Positions 55,535 to 64,000 of a DNA stretch of 64,000 nt are shown here, piece after piece. A program made the position numbers and the translations under genes. The first letter of the stretch is position 1. Each line of letters opens with the position of its first letter. The stretch is from Marinobacter halodurans. GTDB taxonomy: Bacteria > Pseudomonadota > Gammaproteobacteria > Pseudomonadales > Oleiphilaceae. The DNA lies in assembly GCF_004327985.1 (NCBI RefSeq), contig NZ_SJDL01000010.1, positions 82,941 to 146,940 on the forward strand. The letters are read 5' to 3'. Under the pieces are notes generated by a model, which saw nothing but the letters and a program-made list of their open reading frames with translations, ran no database searches and was not told the DNA's origin.

Positions 55535-56089
55535 ATGAACTACTGCCGCCTTTCCATTCTGGCACTGTCTATCGTTGCCACACCGGCCCTGGCTGCCGAT
55601 TTTGACCTCAGCCTGACCAATGACTCCGCCAAGGGCCAGGTCAACTTCACGCCGAACACCGCCGACCTCCAGGCTGGCGCCGGTTATACCTACCACGAAG
55701 GCAGTCGCCACATCGTCAACCTGGACCTGCACGCACAGGGTCGTACGGCGCTCGGCAACCTGCCGACCACGGCGGGTATCGGCGTCCAGGGTATCGGTTG
55801 GGACGACGATGATCTCGATGGTGGTGCCGTGGGCATCGGCGGTTTCGCCACCATGAACATCCCCAACGTCCCGGGGCTCTCGGTGACCGGTGCGCTGCAC
55901 TATGCCCCCAGCATCCTGTCATTCGGTGATTCCGACGACATGACGAGCTTCGAGGGTCGCGTCAGCTACCGCGTCATCCGCAACGCCGAGCTGTTCGCCG
56001 GTTACCGGTACCTCAATACCGATCTCGACCCGCGCGGCGACGTCAATCTGGATGAAGGCGTCCTGGCCGGTATGAAGCTCTACTTCTGA
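55535..56089 (+). CDS. YfaZ-family outer-membrane protein
   Basis: The 184-residue protein has a signal peptide with cleavage after TPALA (near residue 20) and a beta-strand-rich mature part ending in AELFAGYRYLNTDLD and GVLAGMKLYF, a barrel-type C-terminus. It resembles YfaZ proteins. The ATG at 55535 has AAGGG seven bases upstream; the frame is open further but without a ribosome site. A clear terminator follows. Confidence 0.82.
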   Translation: MNYCRLSILALSIVATPALAADFDLSLTNDSAKGQVNFTPNTADLQAGAGYTYHEGSRHIVNLDLHAQGRTALGNLPTTAGIGVQGIGWDDDDLDGGAVGIGGFATMNIPNVPGLSVTGALHYAPSILSFGDSDDMTSFEGRVSYRVIRNAELFAGYRYLNTDLDPRGDVNLDEGVLAGMKLYF

Positions 56090-56117
56090 ACCGATAACGT
56101 CAGATCGCTTTCAGCAG

Positions 56118-56145
56118 AAACGGGGTCCCGGACGGACCCCGTTTT
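56118..56145 (+). terminator. Rho-independent terminator after the YfaZ-like gene
   Basis: AAACGGGGTCC, a five-base loop, GGACCCCGTTTTT: a stem at 56121-56128 and 56134-56141 with a T-run after it. Confidence 0.9.
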
Positions 56146-56285
56146 TCTTGCGCTGGCTTTACCGCCCCGCCCCTTCCCATACCACAAACCGTTACAGACT
56201 TTCCGTTCCGTGCCGAACCTCACTTTTTCAGGGAAGGCTGCCTGCTAATCTGCCGGGAACTTCAAATCCTGGATGCCCGATTGCC

Positions 56286-58454
56286 ATGCCTGTTACCCTT
56301 CGCCTCCTCAGCCTTTTCACCCTGACCGTCGCATTAACGGCCTGCGGTGGTGGTGGAGACGACGCAGTCCAGGAGGCGGGTGAACGCCCCAACAGCTTCT
56401 CGGGGGAGAAAAACCCGGCCGATGACTTCACCGAATCCAGCACCGGCGATTCCAACAACACCGCAGGCCTGGCCAGGAACGAGGTCCGCATTACCGTCGA
56501 AGTGCCGAGCCTCCTCGCCCCCAGCGCCCCTCTCTCCCGGCGCAATCTGCACCTGGTGCAGCCGGACAGCGCCAGCGTCTATAAAACCAACCAGACCCTG
56601 ACCAAGATAAGTACCGTGACAACGGAACAGCGCCAGGACGAAGACGGTTACACCGTCATCAAATTCCCGCAGGGGCAACCCGTTGGCCCGAATGTGCTGA
56701 TCGAAGTGGAATACAACGGCACCCGCATCCGGGCCTTCGCCACGGATCGCGATCGGGATATCAAGGTCAATCCCTTCTCCGAGTATGTCGTGCGTTACGG
56801 GCTGGGGGGCTACAACAGTTCCGAGTTTGCCACCGTCATGGACTGCGTCGAGTCCACCGACAGCGACGGCCTGTGCATCAACAAGTTCGTCTGGTCGACC
56901 CTGGCCGACCAGATCCAGGACTTTGAAATCAATATTCCCGACGGCACCTCCCTGGAAGGCGCCGTCAGCCAGTTGGCCGCCCGGACCGACCTGGCCAACT
57001 ACGTCGACCGCATGACCGAACTGGCCCAGGTCCCGCCGGTCTCCACCAGCGCCATTTCAGCAGACACGGTCAACATGAACGGTGTCTACTTTGGCCTGGA
57101 ACTGGGGCGCAGCAGCCGCTTTTCCAGTTCGACTGCGGCGCAGTGGGCGACACAGCGCGCCTATGAGGAACGCATCGAGAGCGATGGCGTGGCCTACGTC
57201 TATCCCGGCTTGAGCATGACGTCGTTCTCGGTCTTCGGCATCAACGTCACCTCGATGGCCACCGATTATCCGTACGAACGCGCAACGCTCGACCGTTACG
57301 ACAACGGCCTCTATGACACCCAAGGTCGGGGATTCTGGGACATCAACAGCCATGCCACGTCGCCCAGCGCCGCCAGCATCGTCAACCAGGACCGGCTCCT
57401 GGCGGGTTCTTCCCTCTATCAGAGCATTACCGACAAGACCGGCTCATTGCCCGTCGGCTGGACCCGCAACCCCTACTTCCTCGACGCCCACGTCCTGCTG
57501 TCCGATGACGACTATCCCGATACGCTGCTGGCCAACTACTTCAGCGCCGGCAAAGCCATCCAGCTTGAACAGGACAGTGCCGGCAACTACCAGCGTCAGG
57601 GCGAACTGGAGAATTACTTCGTCTCCGCATTCGATGTCGGACTGGCTCAAAGCGACCCTTTCGATACAAGCACCCTGCAGTCTGACTACAACGTGATCAG
57701 TTTTTCGGTCCAGTTGGGTGGGAGCACCTACCCGTTCCGGACCGAGTCGCTGATCGGCACCTGGAGCAGCACCGGCAGCGGCGACTACACCCAGACGGCA
57801 ACGGCCGAGTCGATTCGCCGGGATGCCAGCGGCGCCGTTGACAGCACGGCGCCCAACCGCGATGACAATGCGCACGTTGGCAACCGCACGTCCCAACTGG
57901 GCGCCGGCGAGACGGACAACGGGCGGCTCAACCTGCTGTATGACAGCACCACCGGCTTCTACGGGGTCGAGGGTATCGGCGCCAGCAATCCCGACGCCAG
58001 CCTGCTTGCCTTCAACCTGGACAACCCGGTCAACGGACAGGGCATCCTGTTTGCGCTGGAAACCGGGAGCGGCGGTCCGGAAGAGGCGAATTACCGGCTG
58101 TCCGGTACCATCGCCGGGCTGGGCGACGACGACCAGTACCTGCGGCAGGTGGATCGAGGCCGGCTGTCGATCACCAACGTCACGACCCGGGAAGCCACGG
58201 TCTCACTGGCCGGCTTCCAGATCAGGGAATCCATCAGCACCACCGGCCAACAGCCTCCCACCGCCGTCGGCGATGCCAACGTCGACCTGACCTATGTGCC
58301 CTCCGGCGACCGACTGACGTTTACCAGCGCCGATGGCTCCATCGTCCTGGACGGCTACCTGTCCAGCGATCGTGAATTTGTTGTCCTGAGATACCGTGAA
58401 ACGACGGTTGCCGGCGAGGAGTACATTGGACTGCTTTTGGGAGCGAGAGAGTAA
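56286..58454 (+). CDS. Large secreted lipoprotein, unknown function
   Basis: The 722-residue protein begins MPVTLRLLSLFTLTVALTAC, a lipoprotein signal with Cys20 as the lipidated residue, followed by GGGGDD and a low-complexity linker. The rest is an acidic, beta-rich extracytoplasmic protein without a motif I recognise. The frame is open to 56148 but the lipobox fixes the ATG at 56286. It stands alone after a terminator. No function is proposed. Confidence 0.8.
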   Translation: MPVTLRLLSLFTLTVALTACGGGGDDAVQEAGERPNSFSGEKNPADDFTESSTGDSNNTAGLARNEVRITVEVPSLLAPSAPLSRRNLHLVQPDSASVYKTNQTLTKISTVTTEQRQDEDGYTVIKFPQGQPVGPNVLIEVEYNGTRIRAFATDRDRDIKVNPFSEYVVRYGLGGYNSSEFATVMDCVESTDSDGLCINKFVWSTLADQIQDFEINIPDGTSLEGAVSQLAARTDLANYVDRMTELAQVPPVSTSAISADTVNMNGVYFGLELGRSSRFSSSTAAQWATQRAYEERIESDGVAYVYPGLSMTSFSVFGINVTSMATDYPYERATLDRYDNGLYDTQGRGFWDINSHATSPSAASIVNQDRLLAGSSLYQSITDKTGSLPVGWTRNPYFLDAHVLLSDDDYPDTLLANYFSAGKAIQLEQDSAGNYQRQGELENYFVSAFDVGLAQSDPFDTSTLQSDYNVISFSVQLGGSTYPFRTESLIGTWSSTGSGDYTQTATAESIRRDASGAVDSTAPNRDDNAHVGNRTSQLGAGETDNGRLNLLYDSTTGFYGVEGIGASNPDASLLAFNLDNPVNGQGILFALETGSGGPEEANYRLSGTIAGLGDDDQYLRQVDRGRLSITNVTTREATVSLAGFQIRESISTTGQQPPTAVGDANVDLTYVPSGDRLTFTSADGSIVLDGYLSSDREFVVLRYRETTVAGEEYIGLLLGARE

Positions 58455-58511
58455 ACACCAGCGAAACAGATACCTGCTGTAACTGAACCAAACAGGCTTG
58501 TTTTCGTAACC

Positions 58512-58520
58512 TGTTACAAT
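58512..58520 (+). promoter_or_regulatory. Extended -10 promoter of the glucosaminidase gene
   Basis: TG-T-TACAAT at 58512-58520 is an extended -10 element, about 32 bases before the ATG at 58552. A GGAGG lies in between at good distance from the ATG. No strong -35 is seen. Confidence 0.45.
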
Positions 58521-58551
58521 ACGCGTCAGACTGCAGTAATCGGAGGACGTA

Positions 58552-59463
58552 ATGTCAGCAGGTGTAAAACTGACAGCCATGGCAGCCACGCTGGTCCTGG
58601 CTTTCGGCTGGGGTGCGCTCCATAAGCCCGCCGATTTCCAGCCGGAGTACGATCAGGACAACGCAACGCTGGACGCCCTGCCACCGCTCCCGGCCTGGGC
58701 CATGGCGGACCTGCCGGACTTTACGGACTATCACGACACGGCCGAGAAGAAGGCGGCTTTCTTTTCCTTCCTGTACCCTCGCATCGTCCTCGCCAATACA
58801 CGTGTGCTGATGCTCCGCGACAATCTGGAGATCCTGGAGAGGAAACCGAAGCTGACCGGTCAGGAGATGGCCTGGCTGAAGCGTCAGGCCAAACGGCTGC
58901 GGGTCGATGCCGACATCGCCTCTCCGGAAATGTATGAAGTGCTCAACCGGCGCCTCGACGTCATCCCGCCTTCGTTGATCATGGCCCAGGCGGCCAATGA
59001 ATCGGCCTGGGGCACCTCACGCTTTGCCACCCAGGGTAATAACCTGTTCGGCCAGTGGTGTTTCACCAAGGGTTGCGGGCTCGTCCCCCGCAGCCGGGTG
59101 GAAGGCGCGACCCATGAGGTGGCGGCATTCGCGTCGCCTTATGAGTCCATCCGCGCCTACATCACCAATATCAATCGTCACGACAGCTACCAGGCCCTGC
59201 GCAACACGCGGGAGCAGGCCCGGGAAAAGGACCGCTTCCCCGGCGGTGTTGCCCTGGCGCAGGGGCTGATCGGCTACTCCGAGCGCGGAGCCGCCTACGT
59301 TGAGGAAATCCAGGCTATGATCCGCCACAACAACCTTGGATACTATGACAAGGAATACAAGGCGCTGATTGGCAGCAGCAACACCCTGCCGGAGTTGCTG
59401 CGGCTGGCGACCGGCGACGAGTCTGCGTTTACGCCGGGAGGCATTGCGAAAAGCGAGGGCTGA
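58552..59463 (+). CDS. Bax-like glucosaminidase (peptidoglycan hydrolase)
   Basis: The 303-residue protein has an N-terminal membrane anchor or signal (about residues 6-24) and a glucosaminidase domain with the catalytic Glu in MAQAANESAWGTSRFATQGN, then NLFGQWCFTKGCGLVPRSR. This matches E. coli Bax and related FlgJ/LytG-type enzymes that cut N-acetylglucosaminyl bonds. It is followed by the DUF1232 gene after three bases, so they are probably cotranscribed. Confidence 0.9.
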   Translation: MSAGVKLTAMAATLVLAFGWGALHKPADFQPEYDQDNATLDALPPLPAWAMADLPDFTDYHDTAEKKAAFFSFLYPRIVLANTRVLMLRDNLEILERKPKLTGQEMAWLKRQAKRLRVDADIASPEMYEVLNRRLDVIPPSLIMAQAANESAWGTSRFATQGNNLFGQWCFTKGCGLVPRSRVEGATHEVAAFASPYESIRAYITNINRHDSYQALRNTREQAREKDRFPGGVALAQGLIGYSERGAAYVEEIQAMIRHNNLGYYDKEYKALIGSSNTLPELLRLATGDESAFTPGGIAKSEG

Positions 59464-59466
59464 CCT

Positions 59467-59862
59467 GTGAAGAGACAACTGGAAAGCACCCGGATACCCG
59501 AGTGGTCGGAACACTACTCGGACGGCGGGTTTCGCGACAAGCTGCGTCAGGGCGCCTTCAGCCTGGGGCGGAAGCCGCTGGAGCTGGGGCTGACGCTCTA
59601 CTATACACTGCGCGCGCCGGGCACACCGCTATGGTGCAAAACGGTCATCTCCGGCAGCCTGGGCTATTTCATCAGCCTGGTGGATGCCATTCCCGACCTC
59701 ACACCGGTACTGGGCTACACCGACGATATATCCGTCATGCTGGCCGCCGTCGCCGCCCTGGGTGCCCATGTCACACCGGAAATCCGCCACCAGGCCCGCG
59801 CCAGAACCAACCAGTTGATGGGCGAGTCCAGAACGCCAGACACCCCACACGACTCGCACTGA
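59467..59862 (+). CDS. YkvA-type DUF1232 membrane protein
   Basis: The 131-residue protein has the DUF1232 core SLGYFISLVDAIPDLTPVLG with the conserved PD-x-x-P region and GYTDDISVMLAAVAALGAHV, a short hydrophobic protein domain. It starts with GTG directly after the glucosaminidase stop. Function unknown. Confidence 0.85.
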   Translation: MKRQLESTRIPEWSEHYSDGGFRDKLRQGAFSLGRKPLELGLTLYYTLRAPGTPLWCKTVISGSLGYFISLVDAIPDLTPVLGYTDDISVMLAAVAALGAHVTPEIRHQARARTNQLMGESRTPDTPHDSH

Positions 59863-59881
59863 TCGCCAACGAGACGAAACC

Positions 59882-60820
59882 ATGCTGAACTTCCTGCCTG
59901 CGACACTCAAAGGGTGCCTGGCCGCCCTTTTGATCCTCGCAGACACCCTGGTCCTGCTCCCCATACTCCTGCTGTTTGCGTTCATCAAGCTCATAGTTCC
60001 CATCCGGGTCGTCCGCGCCGGCTGCACGGTGGTGCTGAGCTGGATCGCCTATCTCTGGATCGGCTTCAACAATCGGCTGGCCGACCTGCTCCACCGGATC
60101 GAATGGCAGGTGGAGGGCGTCGGCAAGCTGTCCAGTGACAACTGGTACCTGGTGACGTGCAACCATCAATCCTGGGCGGATATCCCGGTGATCCAGTACG
60201 TCCTGAACGACCGCATCCCACTGCTCAAGTTCTTCCTCAAGCAGGAACTGATCTGGGTACCGCTGCTGGGCGTGGCCTGGTGGGCCCTGGATTTTCCGTT
60301 CATGCGCCGTTACACGAAGGAGCAGATCGCCAGGAAACCCAGCCTGAAAGGCAAGGACCTGGAAACCACCCGTGCGGCCTGCGAGAAGTTTCACTACACG
60401 CCCGTCACCGTGTTCAATTTCATGGAAGGCACCCGCTTCACCCAGGCCAAGCACGATGCCCAGCAGTCACCCTACAGGCACCTGCTGAAGCCACGGGCCG
60501 GCGGCACGGCCTTCGTGCTGGGGGCGATGGGAGAGACGCTGCATACGCTGCTGGACGTCACCATCGTATACCCCGATCGTCGGCACGGTTTCTGGGACTA
60601 TCTCTGCGGTCGCATCAAGCGCGTCATCATCGATGTCAGAACCGTCGAGATACCGGCCCACTTCCGGGGCATGGACTACACCAGCGATGAGCAACTGCGG
60701 AGTGAATTCCAGGCCTGGGTGGATGACCTGTGGTTGGCAAAGGATCGCCGGATCGACCGCCTCATGGGCAAGGCCGGCTCAGGTGTGGCGACTCGGGAGA
60801 AAGAGGCAACTCTCGTCTAA
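59882..60820 (+). CDS. 1-acylglycerol-3-phosphate acyltransferase family protein (YihG-like)
   Basis: The 312-residue protein has an N-terminal hydrophobic region (about 10-60), the acyltransferase HX4D motif as NHQSWAD near residue 95 and the second motif FMEGTRFTQAK. It resembles the YihG/PlsC group that acylates lysophosphatidic acid. It closes the plus-strand run that started at 49647. Confidence 0.9.
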   Translation: MLNFLPATLKGCLAALLILADTLVLLPILLLFAFIKLIVPIRVVRAGCTVVLSWIAYLWIGFNNRLADLLHRIEWQVEGVGKLSSDNWYLVTCNHQSWADIPVIQYVLNDRIPLLKFFLKQELIWVPLLGVAWWALDFPFMRRYTKEQIARKPSLKGKDLETTRAACEKFHYTPVTVFNFMEGTRFTQAKHDAQQSPYRHLLKPRAGGTAFVLGAMGETLHTLLDVTIVYPDRRHGFWDYLCGRIKRVIIDVRTVEIPAHFRGMDYTSDEQLRSEFQAWVDDLWLAKDRRIDRLMGKAGSGVATREKEATLV

Positions 60821-60881
60821 TCCCTGGATGGTGTATCGGCGGAGGCCCATGACGCCCCGTTCGCCAAATCACAGGATTGCC

Positions 60882-63602
60882 CTAAAGCACCCCCAACTCC
60901 CGGGCACGGACAATCGCCTGGGTGCGTGACCGCACCCCCAGCTTGGCGTTGAGCCGTCGGGCATGGGTCTTCACCGTATGCAGGGAAATATGCAGCCGGT
61001 CGGCAATGTCCTGGTTGGACAGGCCAATGGCGATCAACTCCAGCACCCCGCGCTCGCGGTCGCTGATCGGCTCGACGAGTTCTCTGCCGGCCTTGGCGGC
61101 CTGATGCTTCTCGACCCGGAAATAGGAACGCAGTCGGTCGAAGAAAGGCAACTCACCGGCCGACGCCAGGACTTTCGGCAGAAGCTCACGCAACGCGCTT
61201 TCCATCTCGATAAACGGACTGACGTATTCTTCGCGGGCCGCTTCCTGCAATGCTTCACGCAGGGCCACCAGTGCCTTGTCCGGTTTGCCGGCCTTGTCGT
61301 GAATCATCGACTGGAGAATACGCGCGTAGATCAGGCGGCCCAATGGCAATTCAAGCCCATCCATGGACTGGCCGTAAACCGCCAGACGTTCCTGCGCCAA
61401 TGCCAGGTCGCCCCGGGCGATGTCGTTTCGAATCCGCAGTGTTTCAACCAGGCCTGGCAGCATGGGAAACAGCTCCGGTACGCACGGTTCCCGGTCCCCA
61501 GTCACCAGGCATTCCAAAGCGGCATCCATCCGATGCAACTGGTCTCCCTGCAGCCAGCAGGACAGCTTCAAGGCCTCCAGCACCGGTCGATAGGCGATGT
61601 CGTCCACCTGCCACAACTGCATGGTTCGTTCAGCCTGCCCGATCCAGCTGAACGCCTGTTCCAGCTCACCCCGGGATTTCGCAATCAATGCCCGCAGGGC
61701 CAGGTTCATCAACAGCCCCAGGTCACGGCAGTGTTCAGCCTGACGTGCGGCCCGCACCAGGCTGGTTTCAGCCTCCTGCCATCGCCCCTGGTGCCAGAGC
61801 AACAGGGCCAGGCTGAGCTGCAACCGGCTCTCACCCACCCTGGGTGGCTGGTACGGGGCGTTGAGCGCCACATCCATACCACGGCGAATCAACGTCTCGG
61901 CACGCTTGAGGTACCCCTTGCCCAGTTCGATTCGGGCATGATCGTACACCGCGAGGATCTCGCTGCCCGGGTCACCGGATTCGCGGGCCAGCCGGGCCGC
62001 ATGCCGGTTGGCACTGCGCGCCTCGGCATAACGTTCGACGGCGCACAGGGCGCTGGAGCGTATCCATAGCGCCATCAGGCGCGCATGGTCGGACAACGAG
62101 CTATCGGCGAGGGCCTGGTCGACCGCCTCCAGCGCCGGCCCTATGGCACCGCGACCTCGCAGGATAAACGCCCGCAACGTCATCAAACGACCACCCAGTG
62201 CATCCGTCTCAGCACCGGGTAACCCTTCAATCAATTTTTCCGCCAGACTGAATTGCCCGCCAATGGCATGCACCCAGCCGTAGACAAGGCGCAGCCGCGG
62301 GCTCTTTTCAATCAGGTGGGCGGGAAGCTGCTGGCGCCAGCTCAGTAACTCCCCGGTGTTCTGCCCGGCCAGCAGGGCTTCGGATCCGCTGGCGGCAATT
62401 TCCAGCGCGCGATCGGCATCCTGGGCCCGCAGGGCGTGAGTCAGGGCTTCGGATCGGTCACCGCGGGCCTCAAACCAGTGACTGGCACGCAACGCGCGTG
62501 TCTGCCGGCCATGCAGTTCCCGGCCCAGCAACCAATCGCGGAACAGGGGGTTGAACCGGTACCAGCGCCCCTGCCCGGACACCGGCCAGATCGGCAGCCC
62601 CTTCTGGCAGGCCATGGACGGTGTCAGCTCCAGCTCAAACAGCGCCTCATTGAGGGACTGCAATAGCGCATCGCTGATCAGTTCGGGCTCCGCCATATGA
62701 AACAGCATGACCTGGGCCACGGTCGAGTAGTGTCCCAACAGACCATCGCGGAAGAAGCGGGCAACGGCGGGACTTTCCAGGATTGTACGCGGCGTACCGG
62801 TTTCCCCCTGCAACTCCATCCGGAACAACTGGAGCGGGGTAATCCAGCCTTCACTGACGTGATGCATCTGCTCGATGTCCGCCGGGCGAATGCGCTGCTG
62901 CTGCAACTCTTCGGCGAACAGGACCTCGGTCTCGGCCAGTGACAGGCGCAGGTTTTCCGCGCCCAACCGTGCCAGACGGCCGCCGAGTGCAGCGCCATGG
63001 GTCGAGAAAGTGACCTGTTCTCGAGAGATCAGCACCAGGGCCAGGGTCTCTGGCAACTCGGCTACCATCTGTTCGATCATGTCACGCGCATCCGGCTGGG
63101 TCAGCCAATGCACATTGTCGAGAATGAGACAGGTCGGCAGGCTTTCGGGCTTCTCCGCAAATTCCCGTGCGTAGCGCTGCAACAGCAGGCTCAACAGGTC
63201 GGGGTAGAGATCGCGCTGCATCGAGCCAAGCGCCTGGCGCTGATCCTGCCCCAGGGCAATGCCCAGCAGCGCCATCAGACGCCGTGGGTCATTGTCCCTG
63301 GATTCGACGCTGAGCCAGGCAACCCTCTCCTGCCCCGCCGCCACAACATGCTCCCGCAGCGCCTGGGTTTTGCCATAGCCGGCAGGGGCTTCCAGCAGCA
63401 GCGTCCGGCCGGGTTGCAATGCGTCGGCAATGATTTTCTGCAAGCCCGGACGGGCCAGGAAAACGGCGGGTGCGGCCGGTACCTTGATCCGTTGACTGAG
63501 CAGATCCCGGATCAGCTCTCCGGACGGTACGGCACTGGCCTGACCGGCGAAATCATCGTTCGCCGCCTGTACGTCGAGTATTGTTTTCAAGATGTGCCCC
63601 AA
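60882..63602 (-). CDS. LuxR-family ATP-dependent transcriptional regulator (MalT type)
   Basis: The large regulator (up to 906 residues) has an AAA-like STAND ATPase domain with Walker A APAGYGKT at 72-79 and Walker B CLILDNVHWL, a long alpha-helical repeat region (about 400-800), and a C-terminal LuxR HTH (LSNQDIADRLHISLHTVKTH). This is the MalT architecture. The start is uncertain: frames begin at TTG codons at 63600-63602 or 63588-63590, the latter after GGGG; no ATG fits. The inducer and targets are unknown. It is convergent with the acyltransferase. Confidence 0.9.
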   Translation of the reverse strand: MGHILKTILDVQAANDDFAGQASAVPSGELIRDLLSQRIKVPAAPAVFLARPGLQKIIADALQPGRTLLLEAPAGYGKTQALREHVVAAGQERVAWLSVESRDNDPRRLMALLGIALGQDQRQALGSMQRDLYPDLLSLLLQRYAREFAEKPESLPTCLILDNVHWLTQPDARDMIEQMVAELPETLALVLISREQVTFSTHGAALGGRLARLGAENLRLSLAETEVLFAEELQQQRIRPADIEQMHHVSEGWITPLQLFRMELQGETGTPRTILESPAVARFFRDGLLGHYSTVAQVMLFHMAEPELISDALLQSLNEALFELELTPSMACQKGLPIWPVSGQGRWYRFNPLFRDWLLGRELHGRQTRALRASHWFEARGDRSEALTHALRAQDADRALEIAASGSEALLAGQNTGELLSWRQQLPAHLIEKSPRLRLVYGWVHAIGGQFSLAEKLIEGLPGAETDALGGRLMTLRAFILRGRGAIGPALEAVDQALADSSLSDHARLMALWIRSSALCAVERYAEARSANRHAARLARESGDPGSEILAVYDHARIELGKGYLKRAETLIRRGMDVALNAPYQPPRVGESRLQLSLALLLWHQGRWQEAETSLVRAARQAEHCRDLGLLMNLALRALIAKSRGELEQAFSWIGQAERTMQLWQVDDIAYRPVLEALKLSCWLQGDQLHRMDAALECLVTGDREPCVPELFPMLPGLVETLRIRNDIARGDLALAQERLAVYGQSMDGLELPLGRLIYARILQSMIHDKAGKPDKALVALREALQEAAREEYVSPFIEMESALRELLPKVLASAGELPFFDRLRSYFRVEKHQAAKAGRELVEPISDRERGVLELIAIGLSNQDIADRLHISLHTVKTHARRLNAKLGVRSRTQAIVRARELGVL

Positions 63603-63852
63603 TCAAACAACGCGATCCAGGCCAATCGCGGGTGTGGTGTTGCTGCCAGCCTTCTGATCCGATCTCCGATGGCGGACACCGTCCAGAGGCTGACTATGGC
63701 TCTCTCCGTGCTTTTATTGTTTTATCCGGCCGGTTATCGTGCCGGCTCTGATTTAAAGGTAGGTTAATACAGATAGCGCCACAAGCGCAAAATTGTCGTA
63801 ATTTCAGAATGCTGGATACAAACAGTCACCAAATTGGCGGCGAGCCAGGGCA
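63603..63852. other. Upstream region of the MalT-type gene, up to the group II intron
   Basis: The 250-base stretch holds the presumed promoter region of the regulator but no clear -35/-10 pair. A small GC palindrome (GCCGG...CCGGC near 63730-63747) is the only structure seen. No gene was recognised. Confidence 0.4.
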
Positions 63853-64000
63853 ATCGAGTAGGAGGGGGAGTCACCTCCCCCGTCCTCTCACACCACCGGG
63901 CATACGGTTCCGTACCACGGCGGTTCATGATTGGCTCTGAAGCCGGTTTATCGTATCCAGCAAACTGACCAGAGACAGGCGGTCGAACACCTTCTTTGGC
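63853..64000 (-). mobile_element. 3' end of a group II intron (domains V and VI), running off the window
   Basis: On the minus strand an approximately 34-base hairpin (63891-63926) reads GAACCGCCGTGG ... CCGGTGGTG, as expected of domain V. It is followed by a domain VI-like stem GGGGGAG-GTGA-CTCCCCC (63864-63881). The intron would end ...CTACTCGAT at 63853, with a bulged A seven bases from the 3' end, as for the branch point. A protein frame stops just before domain V, as in intron-encoded proteins of domain IV. The assignment is by structure; the 5' part is outside the window. Confidence 0.7.
63925..64000 (-). CDS. C-terminal fragment of an element-encoded protein (runs off window)
   Basis: The last 24 codons on the minus strand read PKKVFDRLSLVSLLDTINRL and QSQS, then stop TGA at 63925-63927, overlapping domain V of the putative intron. 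By position this would be the end of a reverse transcriptase/maturase, but the peptide does not match a C-terminus I can name; a transposase is an alternative. Confidence 0.45.
   Translation of the reverse strand, partial: PKKVFDRLSLVSLLDTINRLQSQS

Noticed and set aside
60963..62069. 368-codon plus-strand frame opposite the MalT-type regulator
   Set aside because: Shadow frame without motif or ribosome site.

Overview
The window looks like a chromosome segment from a Marinobacter-like marine gammaproteobacterium. The evidence is the conserved order cdsA-uppS-frr-pyrH-tsf-rpsB // map-glnD-dapC-yffB-dapD-dapE-slyX, the long Pseudomonas-type DapD, an MvaT-type H-NS protein, and a pilA // pilB-pilC-pilD-coaE locus. 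The genus is inferred from gene content and order only. No rRNA, tRNA, CRISPR array, plasmid or phage gene was seen.

Layout. 1-13.5 kb is core housekeeping. A translation, nucleotide and envelope operon lies on the minus strand (rpsB, tsf, pyrH, frr, uppS, start of cdsA). Facing it on the plus strand are map, the PII uridylyltransferase glnD and the diaminopimelate/lysine genes dapC, dapD and dapE. dapE is bracketed by two inverted copies of an approximately 103-base three-hairpin repeat, one of which carries a 156-base MITE-like insert flanked by perfect 54-base direct repeats. 13.5-17.2 kb holds a conserved hypothetical gene, an unusual ClpB-like AAA protein, the GDP-mannose gene manC/algA and an mvaT-like silencer.

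17.3-36.1 kb is a surface-polysaccharide cluster, all on the minus strand. Its likely promoter and an ops (RfaH recruitment) element lie at about 36.0 kb. From there transcription runs through wzz, wzx, a complete set of nonulosonate (legionaminate-type) genes legB-legC-legG-legI-legH-ptmE-legF, wzy, two glycosyltransferases, a UDP-xylose synthase, an SDR epimerase/reductase and the initiating phosphoglycosyl transferase. A WbpM/CapD-type dehydratase and a TviB-type dehydrogenase follow. This is a Wzx/Wzy-dependent glycan, probably an O-antigen or capsule. Upstream of it (36.0-37.2 kb) are decayed genes: an MNT/HEPN-type pair and an SLC13-type permease next to an intact cysC.

38.1-49.6 kb is the type IV pilus locus. 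Two sigma-54-driven major-pilin-like genes, both on the minus strand, bracket an AT-rich island. The island holds a plus-strand cassette (GT4, polysaccharide pyruvyl transferase, LPG-synthase-like membrane protein) and a minus-strand pair (a TMTC/PMT-like membrane protein with TPRs and a Dol-P-Man-synthase-like GT2). The pair sits directly downstream of the second pilin and is a plausible pilin O-glycosylation module. pilB, pilC and pilD follow.

49.6-63.6 kb is ordinary chromosome: coaE, a HIT protein, an outer-membrane hypothetical, trmO, a hybrid histidine kinase, yacG, a YfaZ-like protein, a large lipoprotein, a Bax-like glucosaminidase, a DUF1232 protein, an acyltransferase and a MalT-type LuxR regulator. 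The window ends inside what appears to be the 3' end of a group II intron on the minus strand.
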